From Prosthecobacter dejongeii (lineage in GTDB: Bacteria > Verrucomicrobiota > Verrucomicrobiia > Verrucomicrobiales > Verrucomicrobiaceae), in assembly GCF_014203045.1 (NCBI RefSeq), contig NZ_JACHIF010000002.1, forward strand, positions 618,176 through 682,175: a stretch of 64,000 nt of DNA, written 5' to 3'. Under the pieces are notes generated by a model. It saw only the letters and a list, made by a program, of their open reading frames with translations. It had not been told where the DNA came from and did no database searches. Below, in pieces: positions 37,101 to 44,907 of the stretch (position 1 is its first letter; each line of letters starts with the position of its first letter). A program made the translations under genes and the position numbers.

Positions 37101-38052
37101 TGGTGCCCCAGGATTCCTGGAGTGACATGAACATGCCGACGTCTTTGACGGACATTCCGCGTGGGTCCTGGCGCCATTCTTCCACGGTGGAGCCCAGCAT
37201 GGAGACGGGGCGCAGATAGGGGACATCCAGCTCCTTTAAAATAGCGGTGCTCTGCCAGGTGCTGCCATGGCGGTCCTCCACCAGCATGCTGGGCCGGGCG
37301 GCCTTGATGAGATCCACCATGCGGCCTTCACGGTCGCCAAAGATGACCACGGCATTCAGCGGCTGTTTTTCCAGGGCCGAAATCTGGGCATTGATCACCT
37401 TGAGATCCCGCGTGATCCAAAAGGACTGCTGGATGAGCAGGACAACTACGGGCTTCCCCTCCTGCCAGCGGTGGCGTGATTTTTTGAACTCTCGATAGCG
37501 GTCAAAGTTGTCAAAGGGCTCTTCGTGATCAGGATCGTAGTAACCAAATTCTGGGATGAGGACAGGAGGCTCAATCGTGGCTGTGCGGCCCAGATATCGC
37601 ACATGGAGGTAGCGCATCAGCCGCTGGACGTTCAGGGGGCCATTGGCACGCCAGTAAGCCATGAGATCGGTGTCCTGCGTGAGCAGACCCGCCTTGTCCA
37701 GATCCACATGGCTGCCGCGCGTGTCCAGCGCCAGCACGCGCTGCTGGGGGTTGGCCGCGCGGGCTTGGCGCAGGGTGGCGGTGAGGGCGGGAGATTCCGT
37801 GGCCTCCACATTCAGCACCAGAATGAGAGGGAAGGACGTAGCCTCCGCTGGCTGGAGCCGAGCAAATTCACCTGTGCTGAAAAAATGCGCTGCCATGCCA
37901 TTTTGGCGGCAGCCGGCATCCACCAGGGCCATGGAGCGATCCCACACCCCCACAAATGCCAGCCGGGTGGGAGCGGCAGCAGCATGGCCCAGACATAGCA
38001 GGGGCAGTAGCCAGCCTAAAAAGAGATGCGACCAGGAGTGTGAGGTCCTCAT
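34108..38052 (-). CDS. Periplasmic CobN-like chelatase subunit (HmuS-like)
   Basis: Protein of 1,314 aa related to CobN/BchH large chelatase subunits but with a signal peptide (HLFLGWLLPLLCLGHAAAA) and a C-terminal membrane anchor (WAYVALAALAFLITLGFL then RRTGSA), so it works outside the cytoplasm. CobN-family signatures: IVHWGTHGSLELLPGKETG, MDLNGMETMRDFGVMEGQI and DVFIAMGGQYKENFPSR. Cytoplasmic CobN needs AAA+ partners CobS/CobT, which are absent here. In Bacteroidetes the same architecture is HmuS, implicated in removing iron from haem. Placed 6 nt after the receptor and 1-nt coupled to the ExbB-like gene. Haem as substrate is inferred; cobalamin or another tetrapyrrole is possible. Confidence 0.85.
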   Translation of the reverse strand: MRTSHSWSHLFLGWLLPLLCLGHAAAAPTRLAFVGVWDRSMALVDAGCRQNGMAAHFFSTGEFARLQPAEATSFPLILVLNVEATESPALTATLRQARAANPQQRVLALDTRGSHVDLDKAGLLTQDTDLMAYWRANGPLNVQRLMRYLHVRYLGRTATIEPPVLIPEFGYYDPDHEEPFDNFDRYREFKKSRHRWQEGKPVVVLLIQQSFWITRDLKVINAQISALEKQPLNAVVIFGDREGRMVDLIKAARPSMLVEDRHGSTWQSTAILKELDVPYLRPVSMLGSTVEEWRQDPRGMSVKDVGMFMSLQESWGTIEPMVIGGLQANIQGFRLHEPIPDRIEAFAARATRWATLHHKPNAEKKLAFIYYNKGLGQDDLMRGSPTGAFLDGPESFIRFLPRLQAEGYVLQHLPSSAADLIATLKKRGRNLGPWVQGDLEKLADEGDPILIPLSTYQRWFDTRLTEAARQAVIAKFGPPPGRLMVVKRNGEPHIVIPRIQLGNVILTPQPERGEKQDDKLLHSRDVPPPHNYLAFYWWLEEGYQADAIVHWGTHGSLELLPGKETGLSKDCWSDLCISHLPVVDLWITDNLGESTLARRRSYAALVDHRVPPAVGAGLSDAFKSLHDDIHKFNTLEPGLLREEFRKRITQQVQEQALENIAHATSGDQPFEDEAIARLDAHLHQLYDAQTPTRLHILGQPPVEQDRLPYLVSILGESFLQHLTEASPFIKTLAGEKPALREAAAHMLDKWLNGTTPDSLSITPALEKDLTFAKDMHTRLMDADTEINGFLHALAGGYIEPGPGPEPIRNPASLPTGRNLYSMNPEEIPNRAAWEVAKKLVDDLLRTHRPKKIGMDLNGMETMRDFGVMEGQILYLLGVRPIWNRNNLVIDVELIPAEELQRPRVDVFIAMGGQYKENFPSRVALLDKAVRLAATAPESANPVRESVQAMEGRLQQRGFSSAKAAKFAGARIFGTKPGNMSGTNILHLVPRSGVWDKPEEITSVYMDNMSFVYTGDVWGERIDGLYEEAIQGTDAILRVWASNMTSQLSNHHAYEYLGGLNMAVKQVTGKTPQALIADVRNPTGASVRELEEVLATNLQSELLGKKWLQGMKEHDYAGAGHMAEMVKNTFGWSVTRPEAISQQTWTDIYEVLLKDRHQLGLNEWFQRVSPHALQEITATLLEAARKDIWQATPEQLQDLARLYADSVKNHGDSGGLVSGGNARLVDYTTQTLGAGGTPADAARAAAMKESLAQSTTAPTTDKVSGQKLDQMPTPKPADTAASQTPAPIGFPWAYVALAALAFLITLGFLRRTGSA

Positions 38053-38058
38053 AAGGGC

Positions 38059-40308
38059 CTAAAAGCTGAGTCGTGCACCGATAACTGCGCCGAAGCCGGG
38101 GGCCACCCGCTGCTGCTGCGAATAGGCCTGGCGGTAGCTGGCATCAAAGACATTGTTGAGGTCCAGCGTGAGGTCTAGCTTGCTGTGGGCTCGGTCCCAG
38201 ACATTCACTCCGAAGCGCACATTGGTGGTGGCCCAGGACGGGATGCTGTAGTCGGAGTTCAGGGGTGGGTTGTTCGTCGAATTGGGGGAGCCGTAGGCGG
38301 GGTCGGTGGAAAATCCGGCGTCCTGCTCATCATCCGGAGAATGGCGGTGAAGCTTGCCGGCAAAGTTTTCGGTAATCTCTGCCCACCAGCGTTTGGAGGG
38401 CGACTCAAAACGAAGGCCGAGAGTCCCAAAGAGGGGTGGGATAAAGCGCAGCGGCACATCGGTGACGGTATTTTGGCCATAGGTGTAGGTGGCATTTCCG
38501 AAGAGCGTCCACTGCCTGCCGAACTGATGCGCCATGGCAAACTCCACCCCCGTGATGAATCCCTCCCCAGTGCTGGATTTGCGTGCGGCTGCGAAGGTGC
38601 CCTGGCCGGGGATGACCACGGTGCCGGAAGTCTGGGTGACCGCGAGATCTGAGAGTTGGGTGTAGTAACCGACGAGGGAGGCGCTGGTAGCTTCCGAATG
38701 ATGCCGCAAGCCCAGCTCATAGGTTACAGATTTTTCCGGGTTCAAGTCGGGGCTCGGCAGAGAAGCGATCTTGGAGGAGAAGACGGGCGGGCCGGCGCTG
38801 AGGAGATCTGAATACGTGGGCGCGCGGAAGCCGGAACTGATGTTCAAGGTCATGTCCCATTTGGGCGTGAAACTGTAGATGGAACCGAGGTTCCAGGTCA
38901 CTGACTGCCAGCTCTTGTCCAAGGCCAGATCATTGAGCCCGTAACCGGCGCTGGGGATGACATCGAGGCTTTCAGGATCCGAATGAATGTGGCTGTTTTC
39001 ATAACGGGCCCCAGCAGTCAGCAGCAGGTTTTCGATCGGGCGGAACTCCAGGGTGGCAAAGGCATCATACACTTCATAAGACCCGTCTGGTGTATTGCCA
39101 GCAGGTTCCGTGACGGTGGTGGTGCCGGTGGCAAAGACGCGGCGGCTTTGAGTGAGCTTGGTGCCCAGGGTTTCATACCGATAATCGGTGCCAAAAATGA
39201 GGCGGGCCTTGCCCCATTCCACCGCGTTTTGAATGCCGATGCCGAGGATGTCCTGATCCGTATCGGTACGGGTGGTGGTGAAATTTGTGGCGCTCTCCAC
39301 CCGCCTGTCGCGGAGGCCTCCGTAGTATTGATAGTAGCCGTAAATCTTGAGCTCATCGCTCCAGGCACCTAGGTCTTCAGCCGTGTAGTCCAGCTTGGCA
39401 ATGCCGCGAATTTCTTCTGGGCTGAAGAGGCGTGGTACGCCACTGGCATTGAGCTTGGACTGCACGTAGCTGTCCACATTATCACGGCGGTTATGCACCC
39501 AGGATAGGCGAAAGGTGTGGTTTTCGACTGGTCGCCATGCAACGTTCAAATAGCCGCCCAAGGTCTCATAACCAGTGGGGTCCATGCGTTCGCGATCGGG
39601 GCCATGATAATCATCCACATCTTGTTGGGTGAGGCCCGCCGCGATGGCGATGGTGGGGCCCGTGAGGTGCAGATCCAGCGTGCGGGTATTTTCATCATCG
39701 TTGGTTCCGTACCTTTGGTAGAGCTCGCCACCGACCTCATGCTCCGGCGTGAAATCGGCACGTTTAGAAATCAGGTTGATAACACCGCCGATGGCATCGC
39801 TCCCGTACTGCACGCCACCGGAGCCGCGAATGATTTCGACGTGGTCCAGCGCACCGAGAGGGAACTGATTGAAGAAGCCATTGGGGCCACCAAAGAGGGC
39901 CCCATTGTTGATGCGGACGCCGTCCCACAAGTAGAGTACTTTGTTGCCAATCTGACCGCGAAGGATGGGGGAACCTTGGGTGGCCACGCTGACGGCCCAG
40001 ACGCCAGGCTCCTCGCGCAGGGATTCCACTGGGGAACGGGCTTGGCGTCGTTCCAGCGTTTCGCGGGACAGTACACTGATGGTCTGCGGGAGGTTGCGCA
40101 CGTCTTCTTCCGTGCGCAGCGGCGTCTCGGCGATCACGGTGATGGTGGGCAGCGTCACCACCTTTTCTTCTTCAGTCAAAGCGGTGCTGGCCTTTGTTTT
40201 AGGCTCTAGCTCTGGCGGGATGGCCGCAGGCTCTACGCCCGGGGTCTGGAGGATGCCAAGGAGGGAGAAGGTGAGACAGGCGGTTTTGACAGAAGCTGGG
40301 AAGTTCAT
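38059..40308 (-). CDS. TonB-dependent outer-membrane receptor (HmuR-like)
   Basis: Protein of 749 aa: signal peptide (residues 1-20 or so), a TonB-box region (VVTLPTITVIAETP), plug domain (NLPQTISVLSRETLERRQAR, RGQIGNKVLYLWDGVRINNG, VEIIRGSGGVQYGSDAIGG) and a 22-strand-type barrel ending in GAVIGARLSF with the terminal Phe expected for BAM insertion. First gene of a four-gene operon with CobN-like, ExbB-like and DUF2149 proteins, pointing to tetrapyrrole (haem) import. The two-His haem motif of proteobacterial receptors was not located. Confidence 0.92.
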   Translation of the reverse strand: MNFPASVKTACLTFSLLGILQTPGVEPAAIPPELEPKTKASTALTEEEKVVTLPTITVIAETPLRTEEDVRNLPQTISVLSRETLERRQARSPVESLREEPGVWAVSVATQGSPILRGQIGNKVLYLWDGVRINNGALFGGPNGFFNQFPLGALDHVEIIRGSGGVQYGSDAIGGVINLISKRADFTPEHEVGGELYQRYGTNDDENTRTLDLHLTGPTIAIAAGLTQQDVDDYHGPDRERMDPTGYETLGGYLNVAWRPVENHTFRLSWVHNRRDNVDSYVQSKLNASGVPRLFSPEEIRGIAKLDYTAEDLGAWSDELKIYGYYQYYGGLRDRRVESATNFTTTRTDTDQDILGIGIQNAVEWGKARLIFGTDYRYETLGTKLTQSRRVFATGTTTVTEPAGNTPDGSYEVYDAFATLEFRPIENLLLTAGARYENSHIHSDPESLDVIPSAGYGLNDLALDKSWQSVTWNLGSIYSFTPKWDMTLNISSGFRAPTYSDLLSAGPPVFSSKIASLPSPDLNPEKSVTYELGLRHHSEATSASLVGYYTQLSDLAVTQTSGTVVIPGQGTFAAARKSSTGEGFITGVEFAMAHQFGRQWTLFGNATYTYGQNTVTDVPLRFIPPLFGTLGLRFESPSKRWWAEITENFAGKLHRHSPDDEQDAGFSTDPAYGSPNSTNNPPLNSDYSIPSWATTNVRFGVNVWDRAHSKLDLTLDLNNVFDASYRQAYSQQQRVAPGFGAVIGARLSF

Positions 40309-40412
40309 GGGAGATTCATGACCGACGTCTGAGCGTCTGTTGCTGGGTCATGTCGGGAGACTCCCTGAACGTTGGAGTTGAGGGGGCTCAACATCGGTTC
40401 TCCCAAAAGGCG
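40309..40412 (-). promoter_or_regulatory. Structured leader RNA of the hmu-like operon
   Basis: Two hairpin systems lie between the likely transcription start and the receptor ATG. (A) 40355-40404: outer GGGAGA/TCTCCC arms and an inner GTTGAG/CTCAAC stem with a GGGG (CCCC in the RNA) loop. (B) 40317-40352: CATGACC/GGTCATG enclosing GACG/CGTC. In the transcript, UCUCCC next to the start codon (40309-40314) repeats one arm of A, so the other arm of A could alternatively pair with it. No Shine-Dalgarno is visible. It does not match a cobalamin riboswitch by eye. Confidence 0.5.
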
Positions 40413-40420
40413 GGGTCTGG

Positions 40421-40426
40421 ATTATA
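40421..40426 (-). promoter_or_regulatory. -10 element of the hmu-like operon
   Basis: TATAAT on the minus strand, perfect consensus, about 115 nt upstream of the receptor ATG. No clear -35 at 17 nt, so an activator or extended contacts may be needed. Confidence 0.5.
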
Positions 40427-40818
40427 TTTGATCTGTCTTGCGAGTCATTGGGGCGAATTTAATCCTGTTTGGGATTTTCGGCAATGTATGTTAGGTTTGG
40501 TGGATGCTGCGCGTGGATTCGGGGGCCTTTGGGCTTAGGATTTATTAAGGGGATCGAGGCTGGAGAGGATGGGGGATGAAGTACAGGATTGATCAGATTT
40601 CAGGATTCGCAGGAGGCGAAGCCTTGAAAAGGGCTGCGGCCACCAGGGTCAGCTCAAGGAGCGGGACTTGCCAAGTCTCGGGGTTTGGGGAGAGACCGAT
40701 GGGGCAAAGAGCCGCTACGTTATTGATGAATCCTTTGTTAGGTCGGATGGCGGATCATCATTTGCGGACATCTTTTTGCCATTTTCTGGGAGGTGGGGCC
40801 GTGAGAGTATGCGGAGGG
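40427..40818. repeat. Spacer with ACAGGATT repeat and REP copy 6
   Basis: No gene. A diverged ACAGGATT-family copy (40581-40614), a minus-oriented REP with one mismatch (40655-40680) and, at 40768-40830, the lead-in of the long REP unit (CATCTTTTTGCCATTTTC then GGAGGTGGGGCCGTGAG) that runs into the tgt gene end. Confidence 0.75.
40655..40680 (-). repeat. REP-type hairpin, copy 6
   Basis: AAGGAGCGGGACTTGCCAAG then TCTCG; one mismatch in the right arm. Confidence 0.85.
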
Positions 40819-42555
40819 TCAAAGGCCAGGACTTGGCAAGTCCCGCTCATTGGAGGCGCGGGGCAACTCCATGCCGGGGAGGGGCTGGTGGAGGGTGAGC
40901 TCGGGGGGAGCGGGGGCCTGGGATAGGGTTTCGCCCAGGGGGCCTTGGAGGAGGGTCCAGGTGAGGCCGGGTTTGTAACGGGAGGTCCAGGTGCCGCGAT
41001 GCAGCAGGGTATCGGCCGCGCCGTGGCGGAGGTAGGGGAAGTGGCGCTTATGACTGAGGGCGAGGCGCAGGGCGGATAGATCGTTGGTTAGGCTGACGAT
41101 GTGGAGGGGGCGCAGGGGGGCTTTTTCAGCTTCGGCCTCGTAGGTGAGGATGGCGGCGATGGCGGCGGCTCCGGCGCCGAGGCCGATGTCCCAAAGGATG
41201 AGCGGGGTGGCCTCCTCCGCAGGCACATCGGCAGGCAGGCGAAGGTGCTGGGCTAGGGGTACTTCCTCATTCCACTGCGGCGTGGCGGCATCGGTGGAAA
41301 CGGCCTGGCCGGTGGTGATGTGGAAGATGCGGGCGGGCTGGCCCGGGGTGACGCTGAGTTCATAGTCGCCCACACGCTGGGCGTGGTCTGGGCTGATGAC
41401 GGGTGGTTTGACGGTGGTGACGGGGTGATCAATGTCCTCCACCTGGAGGATCTGGCGCTTTTCGTGGTAAAGCTTGAGGAAGCGGTCTTCCAAGATGCTC
41501 TGACGGATTTCGCGCATGAGCTGGTGGTAGAAATGAATGTTATGCTGGCCCATGAGCTGCCAGCCCAGGGGCTCCTGCGTTTTGGTGAGGTGGTGTAGGT
41601 AGGCGCGGGTGTATTTGGCGCAGACGGGGCAGGTGCAGTCGGGGTCCAGGCGGTCCTCGGAAAATTTGTACACGGTGCGGCGGAGCTGGATGACGCCCCG
41701 TGAGGTGAAGACGGAGCCGCGTTTGGCCACCTGGGTGGGGATGATGCAGTCAAACATGTCCACGCCGCGATGCACGGCCTCCAGCACATCCAGCGGGGTG
41801 CCCACGCCCATGAGGTAGCGGGGGCGGTCGGCAGGCAGCAGGCAGGCGGTGAGCTCGCAGGTGTCTTCACGTTCGGCCTTTTCCTCGCCCACGGCCAGAC
41901 CGCCGATGGCGAAGCCGTCGAAGGACATCTGCATCAGGCCCTCGGCGCTTTCGCGGCGCAGGTGCGGGTAGAGTGCGCCCTGGACGATGGCAAACATGGA
42001 CTGGGGGGAATCCTCGCGGGCGGCGAGGCTGCGGGCGGCCCAGCGCTGGGTGACTTGCAGGGCTTTGCGCGCGGCTTTTTCATCGGCGGTGGAGGGGATG
42101 CACTGGTCCAGCACCATCATGATGTCGCTGCCGATGGCCATCTGCGTCTGGATGCTGAGCTCCGGGCTGAGGAGGATGCGCTGGCCGTCCACGTAGCTTT
42201 GGAAAACGGCCCCGGCTTCCGTCATAGAACGGGAGTGGGGCAGGGAGAAGATCTGATAGCCGCCTGAATCCGTGAGCACGGAGCCGGGCCACTGCATGAA
42301 TTTGTGGATGCCGCCCATTTTTTTAAACACCTCGGGCCCTGGCCGCAGGAGGAGGTGGTAGGTATTGGCCAGCAAGATTTGCGAGCCGGACTCGTGCAGG
42401 GTTTCGGGAAGCTGGGCCTTCACGGTGGCCTGGGTGCCCACGGGCATGAACAGGGGCGTGCGCACCGTGCTGTGCAGGGTGCGAAAGGTGGCGGCACGGG
42501 CCCGGGAACCGGTGGCCTGGGCTTCGAGCTGGAAATCAAGTCGGGAGGGGGACAT
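40819..42555 (-). CDS. tgt: tRNA-guanine transglycosylase fused to truncated methyltransferase-like domain
   Basis: Residues 1-375 are a complete Tgt that exchanges G34 for preQ1: Asp96 in DSGGYQIFSL, nucleophile Asp269 in MFDCIIPTQ, zinc ligands Cys307, Cys309, Cys312 (CTCPVCAKY) and His338. Residues about 395-545 add a Rossmann methyltransferase-like segment (LILWDIGLGAGAAAIAAIL, then HIVSLTNDLSALRLAL), MnmC-like in pattern, which breaks off early. The last residues (ERDLPSPGL) are translated from REP copy 7, so the natural C terminus has probably been lost. An adenylate-kinase-like gene lies 56 nt upstream on the same strand. Confidence 0.92.
   Translation of the reverse strand: MSPSRLDFQLEAQATGSRARAATFRTLHSTVRTPLFMPVGTQATVKAQLPETLHESGSQILLANTYHLLLRPGPEVFKKMGGIHKFMQWPGSVLTDSGGYQIFSLPHSRSMTEAGAVFQSYVDGQRILLSPELSIQTQMAIGSDIMMVLDQCIPSTADEKAARKALQVTQRWAARSLAAREDSPQSMFAIVQGALYPHLRRESAEGLMQMSFDGFAIGGLAVGEEKAEREDTCELTACLLPADRPRYLMGVGTPLDVLEAVHRGVDMFDCIIPTQVAKRGSVFTSRGVIQLRRTVYKFSEDRLDPDCTCPVCAKYTRAYLHHLTKTQEPLGWQLMGQHNIHFYHQLMREIRQSILEDRFLKLYHEKRQILQVEDIDHPVTTVKPPVISPDHAQRVGDYELSVTPGQPARIFHITTGQAVSTDAATPQWNEEVPLAQHLRLPADVPAEEATPLILWDIGLGAGAAAIAAILTYEAEAEKAPLRPLHIVSLTNDLSALRLALSHKRHFPYLRHGAADTLLHRGTWTSRYKPGLTWTLLQGPLGETLSQAPAPPELTLHQPLPGMELPRASNERDLPSPGL
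40828..40856 (+). repeat. REP-type hairpin, copy 7, inside the tgt 3' end
   Basis: GGACTTGGCAAGTCCC (first G replaced by A) plus GCTCATTGGAGG, diverged at two positions. It supplies the last codons and the stop context of tgt. Confidence 0.85.
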
Positions 42556-42611
42556 GGACAGCTTTTCCCTATCGTTGAATCCAGCTTCGTCGAGGGCAAA
42601 GCTGGCAACAA

Positions 42612-43820
42612 CTATCCACGGCGGATCTCGGAGCCTTTGAAGCGGATGTTAAAGCGGAAGACTTTTTTCTTCCGGCATTGGATCTCGCCGGTCTGCAGGT
42701 CGAAGCGTTCGGGGATCTCAATGAGGTGGAGATCGGCGGTGGCGTGGAAGCCGCGCTCGGAGAAGATGTCAATGAGGATGGCCAGGGCTTCGGGGTCGTG
42801 GAAGAGGGTGTTTTCCGAATTGATGTCGGCGCGGCCTGAGATGGAGTGACGGACGATGATGGGCATCATTTTGCCTTCGATGAAGTCCACGACGGCCTGC
42901 ATGAGATCGGCCTTTTCCACCTTGTAGCTGTCCAGGCGGCGGACGAGGTCCTGCCGGGCATGACGGATGATTTCGCTGGCCAGCGGCAGCTTGCGCAGGA
43001 GGTCGAAGGTGCGGGGGTCCAACTCCAGGGAGCTTTGGTACTCCAGCTCGCGCACGATGTTTTCCTGCACGAGGTCCAGGGAGGCCTGGGCATTGATGAA
43101 GTGGTAGTGGAAGATTTCCTTCAGGGAGACGAGCGCATCGTACGTCTTCTCTTTGAAGACCTTGTAGCGGTTGCGGGCGAGAGTAGGATCGAAGTCGGTG
43201 GCGCGTTCTTCCCAAAGTTCCCCCAGGCCGGAGCGGCGAACTTCTTCATTGTGGGCGAGGACTTCCTGGCCGCGTTTGAGCTGGCGGGCGATGCTTTCGG
43301 CCTCATCCACAAAGAGCACCATGATGTGGAAAATGGGCTGTTTGAAATGGAAGGCATCGGGCGTGGCGGAGAAGTCCCGCCGCAGGCGCATCATTTCATC
43401 AAAGAGCAGCTTCAGGCACTCCACCTGCACCTTGGTGCGCGGGAAGCCATCAAGGATGGCCCCGTTTTGCTGCTCGGGCTCGAGGAGCTTGCGGAAGAGG
43501 ATGCCGACGACTTCGCGGTCGCCCACCATGCCGCCCTGGGACTTCAGCTTTTGGGATTCGGGACTGTCGAGGAGGGCGCTGACGACGATAGGCTCGGCCG
43601 TGATGCCGCGCAGCTTGCGGATGAAGTTGGTGTTGGTGCCTTTGCCCGCCCCGGGGGCACCGCCGAGGAGGATGAGTTCCTTGGGAAAACGCAGGTTCTC
43701 GCGGCCATAGTCGTCCTCGAGCTGCTTCCACACCTGATTGAAAATGAGCTGGGCGTCCTTGATTTCCAGATCGGGAGGCGCGGCTGGTTTGGCGGTGGAT
43801 TCAGCGGAGGTAGACTGCAT
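42612..43820 (-). CDS. Adenylate-kinase-like nucleotide kinase with C-terminal extension
   Basis: Protein of 402 aa. Walker A GGAPGAGKGTNTNFIRKL near residues 53-70, MVGDREVVGILFRKLL (NMP-binding helix) and GAILDGFPRTKVQ are adenylate kinase signatures. A LID-like region with VLFVDEAESIARQLKRG follows, and then about 150 extra residues ending in a basic tail (ADLHLIEIPERFDL, KKKVFRFNIRFKG) that are absent from standard Adk (about 215 aa). It may act on another nucleotide or be regulatory. Lies upstream of tgt, probably one operon. Confidence 0.8.
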   Translation of the reverse strand: MQSTSAESTAKPAAPPDLEIKDAQLIFNQVWKQLEDDYGRENLRFPKELILLGGAPGAGKGTNTNFIRKLRGITAEPIVVSALLDSPESQKLKSQGGMVGDREVVGILFRKLLEPEQQNGAILDGFPRTKVQVECLKLLFDEMMRLRRDFSATPDAFHFKQPIFHIMVLFVDEAESIARQLKRGQEVLAHNEEVRRSGLGELWEERATDFDPTLARNRYKVFKEKTYDALVSLKEIFHYHFINAQASLDLVQENIVRELEYQSSLELDPRTFDLLRKLPLASEIIRHARQDLVRRLDSYKVEKADLMQAVVDFIEGKMMPIIVRHSISGRADINSENTLFHDPEALAILIDIFSERGFHATADLHLIEIPERFDLQTGEIQCRKKKVFRFNIRFKGSEIRRG

Positions 43821-43834
43821 GCGGTGGGCTTATC

Positions 43835-43861
43835 CCAAGGAGCGCAGCTTGCCAAGTCCCG
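43835..43861 (-). repeat. REP-type hairpin, copy 8 (degenerate)
   Basis: CCAAGGAGCGCAGCTTGCCA then AGTCCCG; left arm mutated (GCAGCTTG for GGGACTTG). Confidence 0.7.
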
Positions 43862-43970
43862 TCTTGGAAAAGCGGTGGTTTGGGGGCAAGCGGCAGTAGC
43901 GCTTGGGGAGAAAGCAATGAGGGCGGTGCGATGAAGAGTTGGCCAGGAGCGCAGCGGGGGCGTGAGATGA

Positions 43971-44000
43971 CGGGACTTGGCAAGTCCCGCTCCTTGGGGG
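43971..44000 (+). repeat. REP-type hairpin, copy 9 (RAYT-linked)
   Basis: CGTGAGATGACGGGACTTGG continuing through CAAGTCCCGCTCCTTGGGG. At least 38 nt are identical to the copies at 44.9 and 49.4 kb, including the GTGAGATGAC lead-in. Confidence 0.95.
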
Positions 44001-44082
44001 TTGGTGAGCTTGCGGGGGGAATAACATCTGGGGCAGGTGAACTTGCGGAGTCGTTTGAGTGACGAGGTGATGGGGGATCAAC

Positions 44083-44107
44083 AAGGAGCGGGACTTGCCA
44101 AGTCCCG
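44083..44107 (-). repeat. REP-type hairpin, copy 10 (RAYT-linked, inverted)
   Basis: AAGGAGCGGGACTTGCCAAG then TCCCG, intact, 80 nt from the RAYT stop codon. Confidence 0.95.
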
Positions 44108-44187
44108 CCATCTCACGCGTTCGTGTTATCCTTGCAAAGTCCACAGCGAGTTTTGCTGGCTTGGGCAAGTCTTGCCCTTGTTTTTTG

Positions 44188-44814
44188 TTAGCGCACGGCT
44201 TGTGCGAGCTCGCTTTCCCAGAGGGTGTAGTGACCTTCGGTTAGTCCAGCCTTGGCGGGGTTGCGACGGATATAGCGGATCACGTTTCTCAAATGATCTT
44301 CGTCGCGGATCAGGCGGTCAAAGTAGTCGTGCTGCCAGAACTGTCCGTCCAGAGCCAGCTTTTGATGGAGCACTCCAGCGGTGCGGCGTTTCCAACTGAA
44401 GATGATTTTTTCCAAAGACCAGTCTGGATGAAGCGTCATCAGCCCATGCACGTGATTGGGCATGATGACGTAAGACAGCAGCTTGTAACGCTGTCCTTGA
44501 AAGAAATTCAGCGATTCCTCCATGGTCTGGCGATGATCCGTGTGACGCAGCGCGCAGGAACCGAAACCGCGATCCAGCCCTTGGTCCAGGCGAGCAGAGA
44601 AACGCTGGTGATATTCGGCCTCATCCTCGGGCGAGAGTGGGGGCGGGTGAATTTGCTGCCAAAGCTGGCGTTCGGCCTTGAGCTGGCTCAGCATCTCAGC
44701 TGGTAACGAATCGGCCATACGGAAGGTGATGAAGTAAGTCGCGCCTGGTTGCTGCCAGTGCGTCAAGTTGTTCCGCGTGACGTGAATGTCCGCGAACGGA
44801 TTGAAAAACTTCAT
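44188..44814 (-). CDS. rayT: REP-associated tyrosine transposase (RAYT, Y1_Tnp/HUH)
   Basis: Protein of 208 aa. HUH motif His121-Val-His123 in LLSYVIMPNHVHGLM, and the catalytic Tyr164 in QFWQHDYFDRLIRDEDHL, followed by NVIRYIRRNPAKAGL. The N terminus PGATYFITFRMADSLP is typical of RAYTs. RAYTs nick and join single-stranded REP hairpins; here the gene is bracketed by REP copies on both sides (44083-44107 and 43971-44000 downstream, 44908-44938 upstream), the classical domesticated arrangement. No IS ends or target-site duplication were seen, so it is treated as a chromosomal RAYT, not an IS200 element. Confidence 0.93.
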   Translation of the reverse strand: MKFFNPFADIHVTRNNLTHWQQPGATYFITFRMADSLPAEMLSQLKAERQLWQQIHPPPLSPEDEAEYHQRFSARLDQGLDRGFGSCALRHTDHRQTMEESLNFFQGQRYKLLSYVIMPNHVHGLMTLHPDWSLEKIIFSWKRRTAGVLHQKLALDGQFWQHDYFDRLIRDEDHLRNVIRYIRRNPAKAGLTEGHYTLWESELAQAVR

Positions 44815-44907
44815 TCAACGGAGGCTAGGCAAAGAGTGGGAGTTGGCAAGGTGAGGCTTGGATAACTCGCTGGAGAGTGTGCAAGGGAGAAGTGGGACGT
44901 GAGATGA

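Larger units (their letters stand above)
43862..44187. repeat. REP cluster downstream of the RAYT gene
   Basis: No gene. It holds a plus-oriented REP at 43971-44000 and a minus-oriented REP at 44083-44107, i.e. an inverted pair about 80 nt apart, just beyond the transposase stop codon. Confidence 0.85.

Noticed and set aside
40309..40412. Cobalamin riboswitch before the TonB receptor
   Set aside because: The conserved B12-box and core strings could not be found on the minus strand; kept only as an unclassified leader.
42846..43934. 362-codon plus-strand frame over the adenylate-kinase-like gene
   Set aside because: The minus-strand frame carries the Walker A and NMP-binding motifs; the plus frame has none.
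44188..44814. Autonomous IS200/IS605 insertion sequence
   Set aside because: No TnpB partner or defined IS ends; surrounding inverted REPs and sequence type fit a single-copy RAYT.
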